NCBI GenBank assembly: GCA_021784615.1
Contig: JAJYHU010000026.1
Location: forward strand, 1-8,804
DNA length: 8,804 nt
Source: Acidobacteriota bacterium
GTDB lineage: Bacteria > Acidobacteriota > Terriglobia > UBA7540
Direction: 5' to 3'
Made by a program: the position numbers and the translations under genes. Below the pieces are notes generated by a model. The model was not told where the DNA came from, searched no databases, and saw only the letters and a list, made by a program, of their open reading frames with translations. Shown here piece after piece: positions 1 to 6,504 of this stretch; the stretch's first letter is position 1; the number at the start of each line of letters is the position of its first letter.

Positions 1-630
1 TTGATGTTGCGGGAACCGGATTTTGGATCGACTTTGGCGCTTGCCATGATTGTGGCGGCCATGCTTTTTGCGGCCGGGTTGCCCCTGTTCTATTTCGGAT
101 ATGGAGTGCTAGCGGCTGTCCCGGTGATCTTTCTGCTGGTTTTTCACGTGGGATACCGCTACAAACGCATCCTGGCGTTCCTGCATCCGTACGCCGACCC
201 TCTGGGGGCCGGATTCCAGATCCTTCAGTCCTACATCGCGGTGGGGACGGGAGGAATCACAGGCGTGGGGTTGATGGAGGGGAAAGAGAAGCTCTTTTTC
301 CTGCCGGAGCCGCAGACGGACTTCATTTTTGCCGTGATCAGTGAAGAATTGGGATTGATCGGCGCGATCTCTGTTCTGGTGCTGTTTGGAGTGATTCTGT
401 GGCGGGGACTGCGCGCTGCCGCGCGCTGCTCAAATGATTTCGGGCGGCTGCTGGCCATCGGGCTGACCATCATGGTGGTTGGGGAAGCCCTGGTAAACAT
501 TAGCGTGGTGATCGGCCTGCTGCCCACCAAGGGCATTCCGCTGCCGCTGGTCAGTTATGGGGGCTCCTCTCTGGTGATGACCTTGCTGGCGATCGGAATT
601 TTGTTGAACATATCCCAGAACACAAGTTAG
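1..630 (+). CDS. ftsW: FtsW, SEDS-family septal peptidoglycan glycosyltransferase (C-terminal part, 5' truncated by window)
   Basis: This is the C-terminal part of a SEDS-family membrane protein that polymerises lipid II into glycan strands at the division septum, working with a class B penicillin-binding protein. About 209 codons are visible in frame 1. The first codon (TTG) is probably internal, because the fragment opens inside the conserved EPDFG motif and the N-terminal membrane helices are missing. Seen in the fragment: two hydrophobic segments (about residues 12-50), the large extracytoplasmic loop with DPLGAGFQ, LPEPQTDFIFA (residues 101-111), and three more hydrophobic segments. Asp107 of TDFIFA matches the aspartate known to be essential in SEDS polymerases. 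The motif LPTKGIPLPLVSYGGSS (174-190) favours FtsW over RodA, as does the position directly upstream of murG. The protein ends soon after the last helix, without the long cytoplasmic tail some FtsW proteins carry. Confidence 0.93.
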   Translation: MMLREPDFGSTLALAMIVAAMLFAAGLPLFYFGYGVLAAVPVIFLLVFHVGYRYKRILAFLHPYADPLGAGFQILQSYIAVGTGGITGVGLMEGKEKLFFLPEPQTDFIFAVISEELGLIGAISVLVLFGVILWRGLRAAARCSNDFGRLLAIGLTIMVVGEALVNISVVIGLLPTKGIPLPLVSYGGSSLVMTLLAIGILLNISQNTS

Positions 631-632
631 GG

Positions 633-656
633 GCCCGCGGGTGGCGCGAGGCGGGC
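633..656 (+). other. Inverted repeat in the ftsW-murG spacer
   Basis: GCCCGC (633-638) and GCGGGC (651-656) are perfect 6-base complements around a 12-base loop, starting two bases after the ftsW stop codon. No T tract follows, so this is not a convincing intrinsic terminator. In a GC-rich genome a 6-base stem can arise by chance. It could attenuate or stabilise the mRNA between ftsW and murG, but nothing in the sequence proves it. Confidence 0.3.
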
Positions 657-683
657 TTAGAAAGGCATCAGCAGGGCATCGTT

Positions 684-1850
684 ATGGTGGCGGAAGCAGA
701 AGAGGCTACGGCGTCTCGCGCGGCAACCCAAGCCGGCGGCTTGGTCCGCGTGCTGATGGCGGCGGGCGGAACGGGCGGGCACATCTTTCCGGCTCTCTCG
801 GTGGCGGATGAACTGCGCGCACGCTCCCAAGCTTCCGGCCCGGGCAAGTTGGCCTATGAAACGGTGTTTCTTGGAACCGGCCGCGGGCTTGAAGCGCGCC
901 TGATCCCTCAAGCCGGCTATCCCTTACAGACCATCAAAGGCGCCGGGCTGAAAGGCATCAAAGGTTGGAAGAGGATTTTGAATTTAGCAGCGCTTCCCCA
1001 AAGCGCTTTCGAGGCCGGCCGGGTTCTGCGCCGATTTCGCCCCAAGGTTGTTGTGGGAATCGGCGGATACATCTCCGGGCCCGTGATGCTGGAAGCCGCG
1101 CTTGCGGGGATTCCAACCGTGCTGTTTGAGCCGAACGCCGTTCCGGGGTTTACGAACCGCGTTCTGGCGCCCGTGGTGCGGCGGGCGGCGGTTGGCTTTG
1201 AAGAAGCGATTTCCGTCTACGGGCGTAAAGCGAGCTTGACCGGGCATCCCGTCCGCCCGGAGTTTTACCGGATCTCGCCCCGATTGCATACGGTTCCGTT
1301 CACTGTTTTGATCGCGGGCGGAAGCCAGGGAGCGCGGGCGCTCAATCAATGCTTGACGGCAAGCCTGCCTTTTTTCCAGGCAGGCTGCCAAACGGACGTG
1401 AGATTTATTCATCAGACGGGTGAGGCAGATTATAATGTTGTTCGGGCGGCTTACGATAAGCAGGGTATCCAAGCTGAAATATGTGCATTCATTGACCCTA
1501 TTGCGGACGCCTTTTCCCGGGCGGATTTGATTGTTTGCCGCGCTGGAGCTACCACGGTGGCCGAATTGGCGGCCGCAGGAAGGGCTTCAATCCTGGTTCC
1601 TTATCCTTCCGCCACGGATGAACACCAGTTGCAGAATTCGAGAGCGCTTGAGCGCGCGGGCGGCGCGCGGGTTATCGAACAGAAGGACCTGACGCCCCAA
1701 AGGCTGGTGAAGGAGGTCTTGAGCTTGCTCCGCAATCCCGGCGATCTAAGCTTGATGGAACAGAAGGCCGGGAGCTTGGCGCGCCCCGACGCCGCCAAGC
1801 GCATCGCGGACCTCATCGAGGAATTGGGAAGCGGAAGAAGGACCGCATAG
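684..1850 (+). CDS. murG: MurG, undecaprenyl-diphospho-muramoylpentapeptide N-acetylglucosaminyltransferase
   Basis: MurG transfers GlcNAc from UDP-GlcNAc to lipid I, making lipid II on the inner face of the cytoplasmic membrane. The product is 388 residues, slightly longer than the usual 350-370. The N-terminal glycine loop GGTGGH is at residues 28-33. GIGGYISGPV and LFEPNAVPG follow, then TGHPVR, the second glycine-rich loop GGSQGA (212-217), and the UDP-GlcNAc-binding segment CRAGATTVAELAAAG (285-299), whose Glu294 corresponds to the glutamate that contacts the nucleotide-sugar ribose in the family. FEPN stands where many MurG proteins have HEQN. The ATG at 684 has a weak AGGG 7 bases upstream and gives about 20 Ala/Glu-rich residues before the first beta strand. 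Starts at 741 (TTG), 750 (GTG) or 756 (ATG) would give a more usual N-terminus but lack a clear ribosome binding site. The gene carries a strong internal hairpin (1358-1389) and an AT-rich patch after it. Confidence 0.97.
   Translation: MVAEAEEATASRAATQAGGLVRVLMAAGGTGGHIFPALSVADELRARSQASGPGKLAYETVFLGTGRGLEARLIPQAGYPLQTIKGAGLKGIKGWKRILNLAALPQSAFEAGRVLRRFRPKVVVGIGGYISGPVMLEAALAGIPTVLFEPNAVPGFTNRVLAPVVRRAAVGFEEAISVYGRKASLTGHPVRPEFYRISPRLHTVPFTVLIAGGSQGARALNQCLTASLPFFQAGCQTDVRFIHQTGEADYNVVRAAYDKQGIQAEICAFIDPIADAFSRADLIVCRAGATTVAELAAAGRASILVPYPSATDEHQLQNSRALERAGGARVIEQKDLTPQRLVKEVLSLLRNPGDLSLMEQKAGSLARPDAAKRIADLIEELGSGRRTA
1358..1389 (+). repeat. Strong perfect-arm hairpin inside murG
   Basis: AGCCTGCC (1362-1369) and GGCAGGCT (1379-1386) are exact 8-base complements around the 9-base loop TTTTTTCCA. 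If A1361 is bulged, GGC (1358-1360) pairs with GCC (1387-1389), giving an 11-pair stem that is almost all G-C. It lies at the domain junction of MurG, just after GGSQGARALN, and is translated as part of the enzyme with no break in frame. The T run is in the loop, not after the stem, so it is not an ordinary intrinsic terminator. Confidence 0.7.
1408..1436 (+). promoter_or_regulatory. Possible internal sigma-70-type promoter in murG
   Basis: A perfect TATAAT lies at 1431-1436 within an unusually AT-rich stretch of this GC-rich window. At 17 bases upstream sits TTCATC (1408-1413), which matches the TTGACA consensus at only three of six positions, and there is no TG extension before the -10. Transcription from here would start inside murG and read into murC, 450 bases downstream. 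The -35 is weak and the hexamer could be coincidental, because it encodes ordinary MurG residues. Confidence 0.25.
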
Positions 1851-1890
1851 AAGGCTTGGAGACCGGGGAAGCCGGGCAGAGAAGTTTCTT

Positions 1891-3300
1891 ATGTTAGGAA
1901 AAATTCGCAGGATTCATTTTGTAGGGATCGGCGGCATTGGGATGAGCGGCATTGCTGAAGTGCTGCTGAACCTGGGCTTCGGCGTTTCCGGCTCTGACCT
2001 GAAGCATACGCCGGTGACCGAGCGGCTGGGGCGGCTGGGCGCGCAGGTTTTTGAAGGCCATGCGGCGTCGAATATTGGCAATGCGCAGGTGGTGGTTGTG
2101 TCCGCGGCCGTCCCGCCGGAGAATCCGGAGGTTGTGGAGGCGCGCCGGCGCAAAATTCCGGTGATTCCGCGGGCGGAGATGCTGGCGGAGTTGATGCGGC
2201 TGAAGTATTGCGTGACGGTAGCCGGTTCGCACGGAAAGACCACCGTGACGTCCATGGTGGCGGTGATGCTGGCGGAAGCCGGCCTTGACCCTACGGCGGT
2301 GATTGGCGGACGGCTCGATGCCTTTGGATCAAGCGCGCGGCTGGGCAGAGGGGAACTGATGGTGGTGGAAGCGGATGAGAGCGACCGCTCGTTCCTGTGC
2401 CTGCATCCGACGCTGGCGGTGGTCACTAATATTGACCGGGAACACCTTGACCACTACGAAAACCTGGAGGAGATTGCGAGATCTTTTGCCTCTTTCATGA
2501 ACAAAGTTCCTTTTTACGGCGCTGTCATTGCGTGCATCGATCCGCCATGGAGGGAATCCCTGGCAGCCTTGCTGCCGAGTCTTCGCCGCCGCGTTGTCAC
2601 TTATGGCATTGAACCTGGAGCGGACGTTGTGGCGCGGAATCTCGATCTGCAATCCGGAAGTTCGAGCTTTGACGCGCATGCGAATGGGACCTGCCTGGGG
2701 CGCTTCAGGGTGAATGTCGCCGGGCGTCACAGCGTTCAGAACGCGCTGGCCGCGATCGCCGTGGGGCGCGAACTGGATTTGACGCCGGAACGGATTCGCG
2801 AGGGACTGGAGCATTTTCGGGGCGCGGATCGGCGTTTCCAAATCAAGGCGGAACTGGACGGCGTCACCGTCGTCGACGATTACGGGCATCATCCCACAGA
2901 GATCAGGGCAACGCTCGAAGCGGCAAAGCTGCGCGGCGCAAAACGAATTTGGGCCATTTTTCAGCCTCACCGCTATACCCGAACCAAATTTCTGATGGAC
3001 GACTTTGCCCGGTGCTTTGAGGCTTGTGACCGGGTTTACGTGCTGGATATTTATCCTGCCAGCGAGCCGCCTATCGCCGGCGTGACCTCGGAGCGGCTGG
3101 TGCAAAGAATGTCGGAGTTGGGCTATACGCGTGCGAAATATGCGTCATCGGACGCCGCGGTGGCCGATGAGATTCTGGCGGAGGCGAAGGCCGGCGATTT
3201 GGTTTTGACGATCGGCGCGGGCAACGTGTGGAAAATTGCGGATACGCTGGCGGCAAGGTTGAGCGACCGCGCGGCCCAGGTTGGTGGAGTGAAAGCCTGA
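1891..3300 (+). CDS. murC: MurC, UDP-N-acetylmuramate--L-alanine ligase
   Basis: MurC is the cytoplasmic ATP-dependent ligase that adds L-alanine to UDP-MurNAc, the first amino acid of the peptidoglycan stem. At 469 residues it has the usual family length. The N-terminal UDP-binding loop GIGGIGMSG is at residues 12-20. The ATP-binding P-loop GSHGKTT is at 112-118, EADESD at 160-165, and NIDREHLDHY at 180-189. The C-terminal domain carries VDDYGHHPTEI (328-338) and FQPHRYTRT (357-365), which mark MurC rather than MurD, MurE or MurF. The ATG at 1891 is preceded by AGAGAAG (1878-1884) at good spacing. The gene follows murG by 40 bases, and its stop codon shares one base with the murB start, so the two are probably translationally coupled. 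No key residue appears to be missing. Confidence 0.98.
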   Translation: MLGKIRRIHFVGIGGIGMSGIAEVLLNLGFGVSGSDLKHTPVTERLGRLGAQVFEGHAASNIGNAQVVVVSAAVPPENPEVVEARRRKIPVIPRAEMLAELMRLKYCVTVAGSHGKTTVTSMVAVMLAEAGLDPTAVIGGRLDAFGSSARLGRGELMVVEADESDRSFLCLHPTLAVVTNIDREHLDHYENLEEIARSFASFMNKVPFYGAVIACIDPPWRESLAALLPSLRRRVVTYGIEPGADVVARNLDLQSGSSSFDAHANGTCLGRFRVNVAGRHSVQNALAAIAVGRELDLTPERIREGLEHFRGADRRFQIKAELDGVTVVDDYGHHPTEIRATLEAAKLRGAKRIWAIFQPHRYTRTKFLMDDFARCFEACDRVYVLDIYPASEPPIAGVTSERLVQRMSELGYTRAKYASSDAAVADEILAEAKAGDLVLTIGAGNVWKIADTLAARLSDRAAQVGGVKA

Positions 3301-4229
3301 TGCTCTCGAAAACGCAAAGGGAGGAGATGGCCAGCCGAGTGGGGGCTGCGGGCGCGGCGTGGCTTCCTGGCGAGTTGATGGCCAGGCATACGTCGCTCGG
3401 CGTCGGGGGGCCGGCGGACGTTATTGAAATCCAGGACCCTTCCTTACTGCCCCGGTTGGTCGAAATCCTCCACGAATACGGCGTTCCCTGGAGAATCATG
3501 GGCGGAGGAAGCAACCTGCTGGTTGTGGATGAGGGCCTTGCGGGTGTGGTGTTGCATCTGGCCCGCGCCCGGAAAAGGCTTGAGTTCCAGGAAAAGCAGG
3601 TTGAAGTTCCTGCCTCGCAAAATCTTGGGACGACGGTGATGGAATGCGCCAAAAAGAATCTCGGCGGCATGGAGGGCCTGATAGGAGTTCCGGGAAGCGT
3701 GGGCGGGGCGCTGCGAATGAACGCCGGCGCTTACGGGACGCAGATCGGAGACGTTGTGCGATCGATGAAGGTCTTTCGCGGCGCCTCCGGGCGCGTGGAG
3801 ACGCTTCAACCCGGTGAAATGCGGTTCGAGTACCGTCACACGAGCTTTTCGCCAGATGACGTCATGCTTTCCGTCCTGCTCGAACTGCCGGAGCGTCCTT
3901 ACACGGACATCCTTGAGCGGGTGAAGCAGTGCAATCAAAAGCGCCGGGCCTCACAGCCCGTCAACGAAAAGAGCGCAGGATGTATTTTTAAGAATCCTCC
4001 CGGGCTCTCGGCGGGCAGATTGATTGACGAGTTGGGGATGAAAGGGACTCGCGTGGGCGGAGCGGTGGTGTCGGAACGCCACGCTAACTTTCTGGTGAAT
4101 CGCTTCCGGGCAACGGCATCAGACATTTTGAAGCTGATCGACATGATCCGCGAAAGGATTTTCCAGGCTTACGGGGTGGAACTCGAAGAAGAAGTGATTA
4201 TCTGGAGAGACATAGCAAAACTGCAGTAA
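3300..4229 (+). CDS. murB: MurB, UDP-N-acetylenolpyruvoylglucosamine reductase (catalytic-position Cys)
   Basis: MurB is an FAD enzyme that uses NADPH to reduce UDP-GlcNAc-enolpyruvate to UDP-MurNAc. The chosen ATG at 3300 overlaps the murC stop (TGATG) and has GGTGGAG at 3283-3289, giving 309 residues, normal for the compact form of MurB. Seen: RHTSLGVGGPADV (29-41), the FAD-binding GGGSNLLV, GLIGVPGSVGGALRMNAGAYG, EYRHTSF (177-183), SAGCIFKNP, and LEEEV (295-299) near the C-terminus, which carries the glutamate expected at the active site. The proton-donating serine of E. coli MurB (SAGSxFKNP-type motif) is Cys228 here. Cysteine at this position is known in parts of the family, so activity is likely kept. 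The frame is open upstream to 3228 inside murC, but that extension is non-conserved. A second ATG at 3327 sits only 2 bases after GGGAGG, so the 3300 start is preferred. Confidence 0.96.
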   Translation: MLSKTQREEMASRVGAAGAAWLPGELMARHTSLGVGGPADVIEIQDPSLLPRLVEILHEYGVPWRIMGGGSNLLVVDEGLAGVVLHLARARKRLEFQEKQVEVPASQNLGTTVMECAKKNLGGMEGLIGVPGSVGGALRMNAGAYGTQIGDVVRSMKVFRGASGRVETLQPGEMRFEYRHTSFSPDDVMLSVLLELPERPYTDILERVKQCNQKRRASQPVNEKSAGCIFKNPPGLSAGRLIDELGMKGTRVGGAVVSERHANFLVNRFRATASDILKLIDMIRERIFQAYGVELEEEVIIWRDIAKLQ

Positions 4230-4298
4230 GGCTTACGGGGATCATATCCCGGCAGGAATCGGCCGGTCGAAAAAATAGGGTCCGATAGAGCGGTGGCT
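4230..4298 (+). other. murB-ftsQ spacer, with small hairpin and no ddl
   Basis: This 69-base spacer is the longest gap before ftsZ in the cluster. It contains GGGAT (4238-4242) and ATCCC (4246-4250), a 5-base stem with a 3-base loop. A purine-rich TAGAG (4286-4290) lies 8 bases before the ftsQ ATG. Many dcw clusters carry ddl (D-Ala-D-Ala ligase) at this point, and no remnant of it is visible. I see no convincing promoter or terminator. Confidence 0.4.
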
Positions 4299-5231
4299 AT
4301 GTTGGGAATTGAGGACGAAACGGGGGAGAACGAAAAGGAGCAGCCTAACCAGACTCCATACATGCGGCGTTCGCGAGCGGTGGCCGTGCGCCGCAGCCGG
4401 TTTCCATGGAGCGGCCGGCGGGTGGTGCGCTGGGTTCTGGTGGCTTTGCTCATCCTGCTGCCCCTCGGTGTGAGTGGCTACCTGTTGAGCGTTTACGCGC
4501 TCAACTCTCCGCGCTTTCTGCTGAGCGCTCCTGGCGACGTTACCGTGGTGGGAAATCACTATGTGCCGAAAGAAGAGATTTTGAACGTTTTAGGCATCCC
4601 GGCGCGAAAGTCAGGCTCTGGGATCAACATTTTCAGAATGTCGCTCGGAAGCAGGGCAAAGCAGATTGACGCGATCCCTTGGATTCTCTCGGCGAAGATT
4701 GTGCGGTCTCTTCCCCACCATCTGGACGTATTTGTGACCGAGCGCAATCCCGTGGCGTTTGTGAACGTGGAGGGACAGATCAAACTGGTGGACAAGAACG
4801 GCGTTCTGCTCGACACGCCGGACAAGAGCCATTTTGACTTCCCGATCATCCGTGGACTCAATTTTCAGGCGAATTCGGCCGGCCTGAAATCCCAAATTGA
4901 CCTTTACCGTGAATTTTTGCGGGAGACTTCGGATAAAATGGCGGGTTCAGGGTGGATGCTTTCGGAAGTCAACCTAAGCGACCCGGGTGACCTTCAGGCT
5001 CTTCTCGTTCAGGGAAAGCAAACGCTCCTGGTCCACTTTGGGCAGAGGCATTTTCTGGCGCGGTTCGAGAATTTTCTGACGGTGCTTCCGGACTTGCGCA
5101 AAACCAATGCGCGGATTGATTCCGTAGACTTGCGTTACAACAATCAGGTTGTCGTTAATCCCGAGGGGCAGGGATCCGGAGCCTCTCCAACAACCAAACC
5201 AAGCGCCGGCGGCAAGGCGAAGAAGAATTAG
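4299..5231 (+). CDS. ftsQ: FtsQ, divisome assembly protein with POTRA domain
   Basis: FtsQ (DivIB family) is a bitopic membrane protein whose extracytoplasmic part connects FtsB and FtsL with the other divisome proteins. The visible 310-residue product has the expected order. A charged cytoplasmic N-terminus (residues 1-44, with an RRSRAVAVRRSR stretch) is followed by a single hydrophobic helix (about 45-66). A POTRA domain (about 73-145) begins near VTVVGNHYVPKEEIL and includes the WILSAKIVRSLPHHLDVFVTERNPVAFV segment. A beta domain runs to about residue 285 (DSVDLRYNNQVVVN). The last 20 or so residues are a Gly/Ser/Lys-rich tail with no clear fold. Identification rests on architecture and on position between murB and ftsA, because FtsQ sequences diverge strongly. 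The ATG at 4299 is preferred by spacing from TAGAG. An in-frame GTG at 4293 would add two residues. Confidence 0.93.
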   Translation: MLGIEDETGENEKEQPNQTPYMRRSRAVAVRRSRFPWSGRRVVRWVLVALLILLPLGVSGYLLSVYALNSPRFLLSAPGDVTVVGNHYVPKEEILNVLGIPARKSGSGINIFRMSLGSRAKQIDAIPWILSAKIVRSLPHHLDVFVTERNPVAFVNVEGQIKLVDKNGVLLDTPDKSHFDFPIIRGLNFQANSAGLKSQIDLYREFLRETSDKMAGSGWMLSEVNLSDPGDLQALLVQGKQTLLVHFGQRHFLARFENFLTVLPDLRKTNARIDSVDLRYNNQVVVNPEGQGSGASPTTKPSAGGKAKKN

Positions 5232-5241
5232 GAACCCTTTG
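5230..5241 (+). promoter_or_regulatory. ftsA ribosome binding site and TTG start, overlapping the ftsQ stop
   Basis: AGGAA (5230-5234) overlaps the last two bases of the ftsQ TAG stop (5229-5231) and lies 4 bases before the TTG at 5239. This decides the ftsA start. The resulting N-terminus places the phosphate-1 motif at residue 9, as is normal for FtsA. The arrangement implies that ribosomes finishing ftsQ are well placed to begin ftsA. Confidence 0.75.
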
Positions 5242-6462
5242 ACACAAAAAGAACACGCACTGATCGGACTGGATGTTGGAAGCAACAAGACCTGCGCCTT
5301 GATCTGCTACCCCACGGAAACAGGAAGGCTGGAGGTTTCGGGCCTCGGGGTCGCTGAATCTCGGGGATGGCGGAAGGGTGTTATCGTCAACCTTGATGCC
5401 GCGGTGCTTGCCATCAAGAAGGCGGTGGAAGCGGCGGAGGCGGCCGCCGGCATTCCGGTGGACACGGCCTACGTGGGTGTGGGCGGAGCGCACATCCGCG
5501 GGATTAATTCCCGAGGCGCCGTAAATGTGGCCAACCGGGGACACGGGGTTACCCGCGAAGAGATTCGCCAGGTCATTCGAACCGCCCAAAGCGTCAGCCT
5601 GCCTTCCGACCGCGAGTTGCTGCACGTGCTGCCGCAAGAATTTCTGCTCGATTCGCAGGACGGGATTCGCGATCCCCTGGGCATGGTAGGTTCACGCCTG
5701 GAGGCGAATGTCCACTTAATTACGGCTTCGACTTTGGCGTGGCAGAACATTGTCACCGCCGTCAATCGCGCGGGGATTGAAATTCCCGACAGCGGCACTG
5801 TTTTTGAACCCCTGGCGTGCGCTGACGCCTGCCTGACGACGGATGAGCGCGAGCTGGGCGTGGCGCTTATCGATCTGGGAGCCGGTTCGTCGGATTTGAT
5901 CGTCTACCAGCACGGAAGCGTCCGGCATACGGCGGCGATTCCGGTGGGCGGGGACCATTTTACCAACGACATCGCCGTGGGCCTGCGTACTCCCATCCCG
6001 GAAGCCGAAAAGATCAAGCGGCTGTGGGGGAAGCAAACTTCCGGCATGCCGGAATCGGCTGCCCTGGAAGTCCCCAGTGTGGGCGAGCGCCCGGCCCGCA
6101 TTGTCAGTTATGGGCGGCTGCGGGAGATCATTGAGCCCCGGGCGACGGAATTGCTGGAGCTGATTAAAGCTGAGCTGGATTGCGTGGATCGGGAGAGCCA
6201 GCTTGGCTCGGGCTTGGTGCTGGCCGGTGGCGGCGCGAAATTGGGAGGGCTGGTGCCGGCGGCTGAGCTGGTCCTGGGGCTGCCCGTTCGGATCGGGTTC
6301 CCCATGAATATGGAAGGGTCATCGGAGGTTCTTCCTGACCCATCCTATGCGACGGTCGTGGGACTTGTAGCGTATGGAAAGAAAATGCAGTTGTTGCGGG
6401 ATCAAAGAAACAAAGGTTTGATGGGAAAGCTATGGGGAGCGTTGCGAGGGCCTGGAAACTGA
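5239..6462 (+). CDS. ftsA: FtsA, actin-like Z-ring membrane tether
   Basis: FtsA is an actin-family ATPase that polymerises under the membrane, binds the C-terminal peptide of FtsZ and recruits later divisome proteins. Starting at TTG 5239 the product is 407 residues, a usual length. The phosphate-1 loop IGLDVGSNKTCAL is at residues 9-21. A segment consistent with the FtsA-specific 1C domain lies at about 80-160, including GITREEI-like GVTREEIRQVI and LHVLPQEFLLD. The phosphate-2 loop is DLGAGSSD (212-219), a mild variant of DIGGGTTD, and the adenosine motif is LVLAGGGAKLGGL (326-338). The protein ends in KGLMGKLWGALRG, which fits the amphipathic membrane-targeting helix typical of FtsA. The frame stays open upstream to a TTG at 5149, but that extension lies inside ftsQ and looks like the shadow of its Lys/Gly-rich tail. 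It is followed by ftsZ after 42 bases. Confidence 0.97.
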   Translation: MTQKEHALIGLDVGSNKTCALICYPTETGRLEVSGLGVAESRGWRKGVIVNLDAAVLAIKKAVEAAEAAAGIPVDTAYVGVGGAHIRGINSRGAVNVANRGHGVTREEIRQVIRTAQSVSLPSDRELLHVLPQEFLLDSQDGIRDPLGMVGSRLEANVHLITASTLAWQNIVTAVNRAGIEIPDSGTVFEPLACADACLTTDERELGVALIDLGAGSSDLIVYQHGSVRHTAAIPVGGDHFTNDIAVGLRTPIPEAEKIKRLWGKQTSGMPESAALEVPSVGERPARIVSYGRLREIIEPRATELLELIKAELDCVDRESQLGSGLVLAGGGAKLGGLVPAAELVLGLPVRIGFPMNMEGSSEVLPDPSYATVVGLVAYGKKMQLLRDQRNKGLMGKLWGALRGPGN

Positions 6463-6492
6463 CGATTTGCCGGGAGCGTTTAATAGCCACCG

Positions 6493-6499
6493 TAGGGAG
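6493..6499 (+). promoter_or_regulatory. Strong Shine-Dalgarno of ftsZ
   Basis: TAGGGAG ends 5 bases before the ATG at 6505 and is the best-matched ribosome binding site among the cluster genes. This fits the known need for much more FtsZ than FtsA and contrasts with the TTG start of ftsA. The expression difference itself is inferred. Confidence 0.7.
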
Positions 6500-6504
6500 C
6501 GCGT

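Noticed and set aside
1358..1389. The murG hairpin as an intrinsic terminator
   Set aside because: The T run is in the loop, not after the stem on either strand, and the site is in the middle of a conserved essential gene.
2329..3105. A 258-codon open frame on the minus strand opposite murC
   Set aside because: It is antisense to a well-conserved gene, rich in Arg/His/Pro as expected from the complement of GC-rich coding sequence, and shows no domain I recognise.
3228..3299. A 24-residue N-terminal extension of murB inside murC
   Set aside because: The segment overlaps the conserved GAGNVWKIAD end of MurC and is not MurB-like. The TGATG junction with a proper ribosome binding site gives a normal-length enzyme.
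5149..5238. A 30-residue N-terminal extension of ftsA from TTG 5149
   Set aside because: It lies wholly inside ftsQ, is Arg/Pro-rich shadow sequence, and precedes a normal FtsA N-terminus that has its own ribosome binding site.
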